Shown here piece by piece: positions 1 to 12,000 of a stretch of DNA of 64,000 nucleotides; within the stretch, counting starts at the first letter, position 1, and each line of letters starts with the position of its first letter. This DNA comes from Caenorhabditis remanei (taxonomy: Eukaryota; Nematoda; Chromadorea; Rhabditida; Rhabditidae). Position numbers and translations under genes: made by a program. The stretch covers positions 5,623,717 through 5,687,716 of the forward strand of contig NC_071330.1 in NCBI RefSeq assembly GCF_010183535.1. The letters run 5' to 3'. Below the pieces are notes generated by a model that did no database searches, was not told the DNA's origin, and saw only the letters and a program-made list of their open reading frames with translations.

Positions 1-1
1 G

Positions 2-480
2 GCTGCCGAATTGAGTCGAAAAATGGATGTGACGATTTATATGAAGGGAGAGGTCGATTTGGTGGTGACACCGAATGGAGAAGGTGAAGAAAATGATGTC
101 TTTATGAGTTTCAAGTAATTTTTTCAGTTTCAAAATGCTCGACGGATTCAAGTTTGAGAAGGTGTGGAGGTCAAGGTGACGTTACTGCTGGAAGTTTGGG
201 TCTCTTCCTGTTCTGGGCTAAAAAGTTTGTTTTTAATTGAAAAATACTCGCAAACCCGAGATTTTTTCTCAGAAATCCTGGAAACGACTGGACATCCGCT
301 CACCACGAAGCGGGTATTTCATCAAGTTGGCTCGTCCGAACAGCCGGAAGACGTGCATTTGAGAAGCACGGACGATCAATGAACACTCCGATGTTACTCG
401 ATGAAATTCCGAAATTGGTACGAGATGTGGAGACACGTGAAATGAAGGACATCGTTCATACAGACAGTTCGAAACATTAA
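2..480 (+). CDS. 3' end of an unidentified protein-coding gene (partial)
   Basis: The 5' part lies outside the window. The best model is exon 2-114, a 13-nt GT..AG stretch (115-127), exon 128-175, a normal 97-nt intron 176-272, and exon 273-480 ending in TAA. Read this way the frame is continuous for about 123 residues (.. DVFMSF / FKMLDGFKFEKVWRSR / NPGNDWTSAHHEAG .. TDSSKH). A 13-nt intron is below any known spliceosomal size, so either an intron was truncated, the assembly is collapsed there, or the first exon simply stops at TAA 116-118. A second possible splicing (intron 84-127, stop at 380-382) is also open but reads less like protein. An AATAAA near 525 fits the 3' end. I recognise no domain; the C-terminal 60 residues are charged and probably helical. 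Confidence 0.55.
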
Positions 481-545
481 TTAATTGATATTTGATTTAT
501 GAGTATATTGTAAAATGACGAAAGGAAGAATAAATATGGTTTTTG

Positions 546-2776
546 GGTACAATCCGAGTACACGACAGTCTAGAGGATGACAGGCGGGACCAAGATAGAA
601 TGGGTAGATAGAGATATGAGGGTCAATGACGGGGGAATCCGCTTTTTGATTTCTGATCTTCTATTGGCCCTCAGGGCTGACATGTCTTCTTTTAATATCA
701 TTTGCACTTTATTTTCGTAGGAATGCTCAACTTTTGTTCTAAATCTAGTGGGCGGGGCGAAGTCAAAGTAATTCTAATGTATTATACAAAAAATCGAAAT
801 TCTTGCTGTAGAATTACAAACATTAGGTTAATAAGGCGAACGTACAACGGAAACAGTAACCGAAAACTTTCTGCAATTCTGTCAGCGAAACTTAAAAGTC
901 TCTACAAGCTGTACTCTGTTATCTAATGTTTGCATGTTTCTGCCAAACAGGTGGTCAATCAAATATTGCACTTCTCTCTCTCTCTGTCTCCTTCTAATGC
1001 CTATTGATTATTAAAATTCTCGTCAAAAACAACAAAATAACCAGTTGGACCAGAGAGGTTTATGTCGAATGAAACGGAATTGTCTATCCATTTTTATGCG
1101 GAAATTCATTATTCGAAACTATGGAACAGTGCGCTATGATCGTGAGTTTTATCAGTGTCCTTTATTGCTGAAATCAATCTGGAATTCTCTTTTTCTTGAA
1201 GCTGTGAGCCCAAAATTAAAAAGGGTTGAGTAAGCTGAGAACTGTATAATTCTAGAAGGATTACACTGGAGCTTCGGATGGGTTTCCTTGAAAAGTTTCT
1301 CAAAAATTGTGAAGTATGGAAATTCCCGAGAGATGTTTACAAAAGAGTCGTTCCCATTCAACAAAATATGATTTATCATTTTTTTTGGAATACAGTTTCG
1401 CACGTTTTCATGGAATAGAACTTGAGAAGTTTCATTCATGTTTCCACAGAAAACCGAGCACACATTCTCAAAAATGCTTTGATGGATAGGCCGGACTCTA
1501 GCATGTTTGGTCCAGAGGAGTTTTCCCAGTACCGTAATTTCTAAATATTGAAATGAAAACACGCCAAATATTCAAGAACTCTCTACTGAACTTTTTTAAC
1601 CGTCCTACTAGCCAGCCCCTTTCGAGAAAGTGATTTTTGTTTACTGTTTTTATATTTGAAAATTCTCATAAACACTTATCAAATCTGAATCGCCCCTAGA
1701 CTTTGCATTATCTCTTGACCATTTGGTTTCTCTCTTTTTCATTCAATTTCCCTCTGTTTGCCTATCAAATTTTTATCTGTTTTATCAATTGTTGCTCCCC
1801 CTCCGATCGTGTTGTTGCTCACTCATTATCTCAAGTGTTTTCTCGTCTTTTATCTCCACTTCATGACTATATTTAGTCGGATTCAAAAAAGAAGAAGATC
1901 TGTGTCCTCTTCTTCTCCTTTCTCTGCTTCTTCCAAATACAAAAACTGGTCATTTATCTACCTCTCAAATCTGCCTCTTTTAGAACAAATGAATGAGAAT
2001 TTGGAGAAGGAGAAAAGATTCAGTTTTTTTCAGTTTCAGTCTCTCTTTTACACTGTAATTGCACTCGATTGACAGGTGTTCTAGATTTTGAGAATACGTC
2101 AGTATCTCCCTTTCAACTTTTTTCTTTCTGTGAATACGCTTCTTTTTGGAAACGACTGCGCCACCGTCTAGATTCATCCAAGATCTATTTTCTGAAGTTT
2201 GATCTACCTTATCGAATTCCCTAATCTTTTGCCAAGAAGGCCCAACAAACTAACAGAAATCTGAGCAAGTGTAAATGCACTTTGTATTTCCTACAGTAAC
2301 CGTATACTATTCCAAGTAAGGCAAGATCTCAGTTGATATGTTTCTCGAATCTCACAACTGAAACCTCAAAGATCACATCCAACACAGCACATTTGAACAC
2401 TCAGTTCTTTTCAGTTTCAATAAACTCAATCGAAACCATACTTCAACCCAAAAAATGCAGTTTTCCCCCTTTTTCTCTTTTCCTGTTGTCACCTGATGAC
2501 AGAATGTTGCCATTTGCATATCTACCAACATATAAATATTTGTCCAAATTCACAAAAACTAACTCCGTCATTTCGATATGTACATTTGAACGAGGAAAAG
2601 AGAAAGGAGTGTTTCTATTTGATTGATATTTACATTCATCTTATCATGTTATATTCTAACACAGATGTGAAAAAAACTAAGTTTGCGTGATTGAAGATTA
2701 AAAGTGACAAGTTCAAAAAGATCTGTTCCCTTCTCTCAATTGCCTTCCTCATTCAAACTATTCATCTCCCTAAAGA
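546..2776. other. Intergenic, no gene supported
   Basis: AT-rich sequence between the 3' end of the first gene and the SLC13 gene. There are pyrimidine-rich tracts (about 970-1000 and 1740-1990) but no chain of exons with consistent splice sites. The longest open stretch, 1152-1562 on -, has no recognisable similarity. It probably includes the promoter of the downstream transporter. Confidence 0.5.
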
Positions 2777-5700
2777 ATGAATTGTTGTTCAGAGGTATCA
2801 GACGAAGGTATGAAACCTAACAACTCCCCACAACGTCTTGTCATTCGGAAGATTTTGGTTCTTCTTGGTCCATTGGTGGCTGTTCCCTTGTTATTCTTTG
2901 GACCGGTAAGTGGTTTTTGTAGAGATCGAAAATAGTTTTTTGTTCATTTTTCGGTTATTCGCGAAGATTTGAGTCTACGCTGTTTACTGTTAATACTCAT
3001 GAATTTGCAAGTTTTTTACCAAGAAAAAGTTACCTATAATACCGACCAAAAATATATCATATTTTGCCTTTTTCAGTTGGAAAAAATGCTTAACTTTGAG
3101 AGTGTGTCATAGTAAAACTAACGTCCTCACAATATAACTTTATCGACAAAGTAATTTCTCCCTCAAATCGACGCATTTCAGTGCAAAGTAGTGCGATTTT
3201 TGAGCTGTCCACTCCAAATTACTACAACTCTCTAGGAAGTACCCCTACAAAAAATTTGTCATCTACAAAAATGAAGTTCTACTTTTGGTCTTTTTGATCC
3301 CATAAAAAGTTGTTAGTTTTACCATGACGCACTAACAATTATTTTTCTCAGGGATTTTTCAACTGAAAAAGGCAAAATATGATATATTTTAGTTCAGTAC
3401 TGTAATTACACTTTCTAGTAAGTTTCCGGGTCCGATGGTTCGTAGAGAAAAGTTGTCAAGTTTTCGAATGAAGTGTTTTTCTAGGAATACAGATGTTTGT
3501 TCTCCATAATCTTCCTCTCCACATATTGGATCGGGGAAGCGTTTCCCATCGGAGTAACTTCCCTCTTCCCATTGGCTCTCTACCCGATTCTCCAAATTGT
3601 TCCATCCAAACAAATAAGTCCAGTCTATTTCAAGGTAAATACTTTTAATTCCCTAGGCTTAACTTTTATTCAAATGTTTTTAGGATTCGATAGTCCTTTT
3701 TATGTGCACTCTAATCATGGCAATGGCAGTTGAAGCAACTGGATTACATCGACGAATCGCATTGAAATTATTGACGAAAGTTGGAGCAAAGCAACCAGTG
3801 TAAGGGATCAAATGGACTACTATTATCGTATATTTAATTGTAAACTTTTCACTCCCTTTCCTTGTTTTCCTAAAAGCCGTTGTCCCACTTTGACTTTCTT
3901 TCAGAATGTTGCTCGGATTCATGTGCATCACAAGTCTCATTTCATTCTTCGTCTCTGACACTGCATGTACCGCCCTCATGTGTCCAACAGCAGTTGCTCT
4001 TCTGATGAGTATGGCTGATGCAGTTCAACATTTAAAAGAAGGAGATAAGAAGTTGAAGCCACCTCCAGATGACGCAACGATAGCAGAGAAATTAAGATTA
4101 GATGAGATGGCTCCACAAGATTCTGGATTCTGCAAAGCAATGATATTGGCATGTGCACATGCTTCACTTATCGGGGGAACTGCTATCATCACATCGACTG
4201 GCCCAAATTTGGTTTTTAGAGAAAATATTAATAAGTGAGTGGACCTCGAGAAACAATAAGTATAATTTTTGTTCTTCACAGAAGATATCCTGAAGGCCAG
4301 GTCACAATGACATATTTACAATGGATGGTTTTTGCAATTCCACCAATGTTTTTCTATTTAATAGCATCTTATCTTATTCTAGTGGTTAGTTTTCATCTGG
4401 TTGAACATACATTTCGAATATTCAAAATCTTGTTGCAGTGTTATTTCATGGGACCATCCACACTTGTGAGATGGTTTGAGAAGCCAACGAAAGAGGAGGC
4501 ACACCTGAAGAAAGCTGTGGAAAAAAATATTCAGTCAATGTATGAGGATTTGGGAGATATATCGTGAGTTTCAGAAAAGATAGAGATGACACTTCTTATT
4601 TTGAGTCGTTTTGTTTCATTAGGATCAGATCCAGGTATATTGGAGTTCAATCGATATGACAAGGAGATTTTGAAATTAATATACCGTAAAACCTCTAATA
4701 GAGGTGTCCCAGCAAAACCTACTTAACGTGGTATATCTTTTTTGTCAAAAAATATATCAAAAAGTTACCAACAGACAAAATATAGCTTAATACTTAAAAA
4801 ATATTTCTTCAATTGAAAAAAGTTTGATAGCTGCTAAAGCAGTTGAGATATTGCGTACCTAACTCTTGGGGCATCTCTATGAGAGGTTTTACGGAATTTG
4901 AACTATTCCAGATGGGGCGAGAAGTCCGTGTTCACCTTTTTCGTCATCCTCATCGGATCCTGGATTTCTCGTGACCCCGGATTTACCTCCGGATGGGGAG
5001 ACCTTCTACCTCACAAGAACTATCTATCTGACAGTGTATCTGGTGTTCTCATTTCATGTCTTTTATTCGTTTGGCCTAAAGATCCATTCGATCCAATTGA
5101 TCCAACTGCGCCGATTCTCAAATGGACTGATATGAAGAGCAAGTTCTCATGGTCATGTACACTTCTAATTGGTGCTGGATATGCTATTTCAGAGGGTGTG
5201 GATGTATGTTTATTTATGAATTAGAAAGGAAGTACATTGGATTTTATTTCAGAAATCTGGATTGTCTCAACTAATTTCGTGTGGAATGCGAAAGATTTTC
5301 ATCGGAATGAGCTCAATTCCATTGCAGTGTATGTGTCGAATCCCAGAATTGAATCATAAAATTACTAAATTTTCAGTGACCGTAACCACAACTATCGTGA
5401 TAATGACTGAATTTGCAAGCAATGTATCGACAGGAAGTATCTTCATCCCGATTGCTCTCGGAGTTGTAAGATTGATTATTCTGAAAATTTCAAGTTGTGA
5501 TCTCGTCTTTTACAGGCCGAATCGATGGGTGTTCACCCTTTATACCTTGCTCTTCCAACTACAGTAGCCTGCTCATTCGCTTTCATGCTTCCAATTTCAA
5601 CGCCTCCAAATGCAATCGTATATGACACAAAAGTGATTTCAATGATCGAAATGGTAAGCTTTCCATCTATAGTGGCGCTTCGAAAACAGTGCTGGCCAAA

Positions 5701-6079
5701 ATTTTCGAAAAAAAATCACGAATTCCGAAAAAGTTGCAAAAAAATTTACCGGTTTTCGAAATGAAACGAAAATGTGATGGCATGCCGGTTTTTTCGAAAG
5801 CAATTAGCAACTTTATCAGTTTTCATGACATGAATTGATAAATATATTTTTTTCCGATTTCCGGAACAAAAACTTTCGAAATCCGAGTCGAAAAGTCACT
5901 CTATTTCCATCTCAAATCTTAGAATATTCTAGATCGTTTGTGGATTTCTTCTGAACATTGCTTGCATTATAATCACTTCACTAAACATGAATACATGGAC
6001 ATATTTCATCTTCTCTCTAAATAATTTCCCTGAAAACATATCAATTTCTTCTTCGAATTCTTCGTATCCAGTCTGCTGA
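2777..6079 (+). CDS. SLC13/NaC (INDY-like) Na+-coupled di/tricarboxylate transporter, probably nac-2
   Basis: Eleven exons in phase: 2777-2905, 3485-3634, 3684-3799, 3905-4234, 4282-4384, 4439-4563, 4912-5203, 5253-5328, 5377-5465, 5516-5653, 5933-6079; predicted 564 aa, normal for SLC13. The protein is a multipass membrane carrier that imports succinate/citrate-type Krebs intermediates with sodium. Family hallmarks: YWIGEAFPIGVTSLFPL near the N-terminus, the first substrate/Na+ loop IITSTGPNLVF (exon 4), the charged cytosolic loop KKLKPPPDDATIAEKLRLDE, and the second SNT-like motif TEFASNVSTGSIFIPIALGV followed by LPISTPPNAIVYDTK. The exon 8 donor is CAGT|GTATGT, chosen because it alone keeps phase. 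Two MITEs sit in introns 1 and 6. C. elegans has three NaC genes; nac-2 is my preference only because of linkage to glb-1 on chromosome III. AATAAA lies near 6178. Confidence 0.93.
3036..3402. mobile_element. MITE in intron 1 of the SLC13 gene
   Basis: An inverted-repeat element. The left end reads AAATATATCATATTTTGCC and the right end (about 3367-3390) is its reverse complement, with a shared CAGTTG-type continuation and matching inner repeats (left about 3101-3121, right about 3309-3330). The inside has no coding capacity. The interior around 3142-3215 closely resembles the interior of the element at 61505-61696, so the two belong to one family. Exact ends are uncertain by about 10 bp. Confidence 0.75.
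4684..4894. mobile_element. Short MITE (about 211 bp) in intron 6 of the SLC13 gene
   Basis: Terminal inverted repeats CCGTAAAACCTCTAATAGAG at the left and the complementary CTCTATGAGAGGTTTTACGG at the right. The element is flanked by A/T-rich DNA and non-coding. It accounts for most of the length of this otherwise normal intron, and it is unrelated in sequence to the element in intron 1. Confidence 0.8.
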
Positions 6080-9000
6080 GAAGTAATGTACAAAACCTTT
6101 TTTTCTGAATTTGTTCATATTTAATGTTTCAACAGATCTCTGCTGAAAAATAGCCTTCAATCTTTTCTTTGATAAAGAAAATAAACATTTTCATACATTA
6201 ATGTGTTCATATTCTCTGTTTCCTTTTTTTGAGAGAAAGATGGTCATTTTTCAACGAGATGGAAGGAGGAAGCGCAAAAGAACGAGCAATAATATTTGCG
6301 TTTCGTCTAGAAATGTCTATCCGCCTCTTGAAGAACAATACATATCAAATATTATTGTTTTGTTCCAGTTGTTCCAAAAGCTAAGGATATGATTCGAGTG
6401 AAATCAACTTTTCGGATACTTTGGTTCTATTTTTGAAATCGGAAAATTTTGAAATAGAAAACGAAATTTATCTTGTATTCGGATTTTCTCTTCACTTACA
6501 TTTGCTTTGTTTCAATATGTCGGATTTTTGAATTTCACCGTTTCAATTTATCTCAATATTATTTTCGCATCAATGACTACATTTCTATCTGTTCGTTTTC
6601 TAAACGTTGCAGAGGATTTGTATTTAAGAGTTTTACCAGAAGGTTTCAGATCACTTAAATCTCATAACCAATCAATTTTCTAATATTTTTTTCTAATTGT
6701 ATATTAAAAATTCCAAACCGTCTTATAATAAGAAACGTGTTGACAATAACAACTAGTGTTTGATGTTTCCCTTCCAAACAATGACCCTTTTGTGGTCAAC
6801 ATCTAAGGATTCTAGATTATTTTGGAAATAGAAAAGTAGAAAACTAGAACAATAAAATGTAAACAAATATGTTTTCTCTGGACATATTTGAAAAGGACAA
6901 GTTGTTATTCATTAGAATACTTTTTAGTTCTTAATTAAATACAAAACACTGCGACAATTCTTTTTGTTTTACCTTGTGGAAATTGATTGAACTCAGAAAA
7001 AATATGAGATTTCTAAAAAAGTCAATCTCAAAAACCACTTACCTTCTGATACATGAATATGAAATTTGCGTAGGCGTCCTGTCCTGCCAGTTTCCGTTTC
7101 GTTACCAGTTTTCAGAACTGTCTTCCGCGAATTTCCTGAGACGGTGTGGTGGGGAAACAGTAACTGACATGTGACAGAATCCTTCTTTTTTCTATTTCTT
7201 CTTCTCCTTCTTATTATTCATTCCCTTCTCTCCACCAATCACATCAATTCTTATTGCCCCTTCTCTCATCTCTTTTCCTTACTTTCGCAGGGTTACCTTG
7301 TCTCTTCTGAAGACGTCACGCCTTCTGACCTCCTCTCTTTTAATAGAATAAAGTTCAACTCTGCTTCCAATTGTGCTGTGGTTTGTGCTGGTGGTACCTG
7401 CCACCTTTCACAGCTACTCCAACTCTATGTGCTTCCAATTTCCCCCATTTTTGAACAAAAACTTTTTTGAAATTTTGAAACTTTAGAGATCAAGGTCGAA
7501 TGATTTTAAAGATCAACTTGGTAACCGGAGACATTTCCAAACTTTAAAAAACTAGAATCTTTTATTCTGAAAAATGAAAAAGAAACGTCATTTTCATACT
7601 TGAGCAATATTTCATTGAAGTAGGTCAAATATCCGTGATTAGATCAAAGTTTTCTATTTTTTCCGTCTGTAGATTGATCTTTTAAGTGTGTGAAAATCCC
7701 ACAATATCAGTCTCTATGAGGGGATATTGGGGATGTTCAAACAATTGAATTTTCGAACATTACTCTAATGCAAACAGATAGGAAATTCGATAGGTCGTGA
7801 TATTTTAGTTGTCTAGATAACTGAGATACAGTACACCTGGTGCCTGTCTTCATTCTCACAAGATGATTCTGGGATCTATCAGGTGTCATCAAGGAACGGT
7901 ATTTTGATGCTTTGAAGTCAGTGAGTTCAACAATTTCCCGTCTTCTTCCATTCTCTCGACCACCAAAAACTACAATGTCTTACCTATGTTAAACTAAACA
8001 AACATAGCAAGTCTCCCAGCAGGAGATGACCGATTTCGATACTGGTGGCCTTTGAAATCTTCTATTTCAATACTGGGAATTTTTTCACATATTTTTTACA
8101 AAATTTAATTTTATGGAATGTTCTGAGCTTTCCAGAAAAGCTTCTAAACGAGTCTTGTATTGGATCATAAACCTTCTGGATGCGGATAGCAGTCATCTGT
8201 TTTCCTTTTTTCTAGGGATCTTTTCGAAATATTTCAGTTCAAGGTTTTAGTGCTCAATTGATACCAAGACTGTTTTCAGTCATTAAGTTTTACCGAGGAC
8301 GCTAAATACCAATATCAGAGTTTCAGAAGGGAAACTAGATTATAAACCGGACAAAAAGTTCAAAAAATCTTCTGCTGCTTCATTTTGAATAACAGTCTTT
8401 CTTTAAATGATTATTATTTCGAACGAAGCCTGCAAAGGTTCAAAGAGTATAGCCCGAGGGTATGAATATAATAGTGAACCAATAAACATTCATTCATGAA
8501 CACCATTTGTATTTAACAAATGGTAAAGGTAGCTGAAATACTGGAATACTCTGACTCCCTGAATCTCTTAGTAGAATCTTCTATTCCATTAATATCACAC
8601 ATCTGACTCCTCATCATCAAATTCCTTCTTTTCCTCCTTATTACTATAATTCTGATGATTCGAAAAGAGAAGTCATACGTCATGTCATCTGCATTTATTC
8701 CCTTCTCTCTTCTGCTCTCCTCCAATTGTAATTTCCAAAAACGAAAGCGATGAAACATGAGAAATCTAGGGCAAACAAATATGAATTCAGAAGACGCCAT
8801 TTTCCGGTTTCAGCCTACGGAAAAATATTGGAAGGAAGAGGAAAAGATCGAAATATTTCTTCTTCTACTTTGATGTCTTAATTCTTGATTTCTATTTGTC
8901 TTTTGATCCTAGTATTAACCAGATATCACTTTGGATTTTGACGCACTGAGAAATTCTGAAATAGCCTAGTTGAATGTATCTTAATTTTATTCTGTGGTTT

Positions 9001-12000
9001 CAAGAAGCCAAGAAAACAAAAGAAGAGTTCATCTAGACAAGGTGAAAACGTATCCGATTTCCTGGAGATTTCTTGGATTTCAATGATTTCTGAAAGTCTA
9101 CATGAAACTGGAAAAACAAACATGCTACAAAGTACGTATCGATACAATAGTTTGTAGTTTTCGTGAGGATCGGTTTTGAGGAGTGATGATTTGGGAGCTT
9201 TTTTTGTTGAACCTTTTTGTTATAACTTAGAAAAAAATTCAGCTTGTTTGTATGTTTCTCTGGATGCCTTTTTAGACTTTTCTTATTTTTTAATTATTGT
9301 GAAAGATTCCCAAGATATGTTTCAGTAAACCATGGAATAATCTCTTGATAACCTGTCATTTTTCTGCTTTAAAAAGTTTTGAAGTGGTCAAGAATCTTAG
9401 AACAAAGTATTCCACTAACATGTCACCTCTACCTGAATTTATAGCTATTTTACTCCCTCTCAAACTGTACAATTTCACAGTTTCACCAGATAAGAATCAC
9501 TCCACACTCGACCAGTTTAATGTTCCCAAGAAAGTTTTCATTTTTGATGTTGAACACTTTCTTCTTCTTCTTTTTGTTTAGTTTCAGCCATTTCCCACCC
9601 TTTATCCATTTGTTTTCATTTTTTTCTCCCTGATTCATCCCATTTTGATCTTCTCTCAACTCCCCATAGCAGAGTACCGTAGTCATTTCAATTTCCTCTT
9701 CAGCTTCTCAGATTTCAGACTGATTTCTCGGTATTTCTCGGATTAAACTTTTCACAGGAAATTGGAAGAACAACTCATATTTCACTCACCCACTCCGTCC
9801 CCTTTTTCTTTTTTGAAATCTAAAAAAAAAAGTTTTATCATCGAGATTTTTATTAACCTCTTCCGTCTCCCCCCGTCCATCGAGCCAACTGTCTTTTCAT
9901 TTTCTCTGCGTCACTCGAAAATCTGTACTCTCTCGTCATGAGTCTCTGATAACCCAATTAGACCCGTTTATCGGAAAGTGGTTGGTCTCCCGCTCAATTT
10001 GTTTGCATTTCCAGCTGCTGACCAACTATTTTTGTGTGTCTTCTTCAGTTAAGTGAGCTTCTGATGTTCCGACGTTTTTAGGTAATTAGGGGGTTTAATT
10101 AGCGTGTGACAATACTCCAGAAAATCAAGAATTATCCAGATTTAACAAGATTTAAGAAAGTTTAAACTGTCATCAAAGGTAAAGTTAATTTCTCTCCTTT
10201 GCAAACCAATCCAATTGTCCTTTTCTTCTTTTTTCTCCAGGCTCTCTTCCTGTTATTGCTCTCAACTCCGCCGACCTGTTCTTAAAAAGTTCGTCCAACA
10301 CTTTCACTTCCATTTTTCTGTTTACGAATCAAAATGGCATAAGAATTCACTGATAAGTACGTAATTCAATCACCTCAATTCAATTTCCCCAATCTTTGAA
10401 CAATATAATCTCCTTCTGTTTTACAACTTTTCTTTCAAATGTCTTCCAGTATTTCGAGTATTTCTTTTCGAAAGAGGATTAGAGTAAGGAGAGTAATAAA
10501 CGTGAAATATGAACACATCCATTGACGGCAGTCTTCTGGGTTTCTCTTTTTTCCGGGGATTGAGAGTTGTGAGAAGTAAGAATCGGAAGTTTATAGCCGG
10601 GAGTACCGTGTCCTTACTTCAAACTCTCAGCGCTTGAAAACAAGAACTACGGCAGTATTAAAACGAGTTCTTCACTCATAATAACTGGCTAGATCAGAAA
10701 TATGACTCGTAAAATATTATCCCGAAACATTCAATTGTTTATTTAAAGTTCTGACTCCTACCCATATTTTGTCGAATGTGCGAACAATGTCTGAGCTGAA
10801 AACATATGATAACCACGTGATGTGTTTCAGATTTCTGAGAATACTAGCGTGTTCTTCCTTCCTGTCTGTAGATGTTTCTAATTTTAGTTTTTCTCATTCG
10901 TTGCTGTTGAAACATTAGAATAGTATGTTTTGTTTTTTGTTTGTTTTTAGCCCAATCCAGGTAGTTCCATGAGAACCTACAGTACTGCTCAAAAGGTTAT
11001 CAACTTTTCAGTGGAAAATTACCAACTTTGACAGTGTATTTCGGTGTCACTTGAATTTCCGATAAACTTAATTTTGTATGGGCTGAACCGATCAAAAATA
11101 TCACATAATTTTTGTAGTTGATCTTTTTTTGTAGGTACGCTACCATGAAAGTTACAGGTTGTTAAAGCCATTTCTCCCCGAAGCCGACTAATTTCAGTGC
11201 ATTTTAGCTAATGTTTTGAGCTTTTCACATTGACAACCTGTCACAAAACAGCCAACGTTGATTACCTTTTGAGCGGTTTCCAAATTATTAGGTCATTCAC
11301 CTGAGATACTAAGGTCGTCTGAAATCCGACCCACCCAAAACCACACTCTCATAGTGACTTTTATAAGTCACGAGTCCCTTTCCCATTTTTGGGGTTATGC
11401 TTCTTTTTCAAGTACCCCTCTCCCCCTCTCTTCTTCCAACAAATGTATACAAGTGGTATCAGTTTCAGAGAGAGAAGAAAAACAACAAATACTATTATTT
11501 GTTTCTTTCTTCCTCTCTGTTTTTCTTCATCTGAATCCCTCCTTCTGAATCCTTTTCCCATCAAATCACCCTCTTATTCTTTGATGTTTTACCGACGAGA
11601 AAAGTTCAGAACACCTTTTTTTGTTTCTCCATTCCACCATATCCCTTTTTTATCCTATTCAATTTCCACCTACTTGAATTCTTCTTTTTGAGATCTTCGA
11701 GAAGATTTTTGAATAACAAAAAGAGAGAGAGAAAAGGTCAGCGGGTTATCCGCATGTGTTTCTCGGTGTCCGGATTCAACCATCAATTCTCCAGGAGCAA
11801 CAATTCAGAGGGGAGAAACAAGAAAGAGCAAGAGAGAGAAAGCATTTTTACGAGCGGCTCTCTCTCATTCATTTCCCAATGAATCATTTGATTGCGGGGG
11901 AGATTTGAATCGATTTTCATTTTATCATTCAACAATGTTTTTCTAAGATTCTGGATTTCTGGTATATTGATAGTGAAGATTTTTTTTGGAACTTCAGGTT

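Noticed and set aside
1152..1562. 136-codon open frame on the - strand
   Set aside because: No recognisable family, no adjoining spliced exons, and composition like the surrounding AT-rich DNA; most likely a chance frame.
5660..5905. Possible MITE in the last intron of the SLC13 gene
   Set aside because: TTTTCGAAA-type motifs recur, but I could not find convincing terminal inverted repeats.
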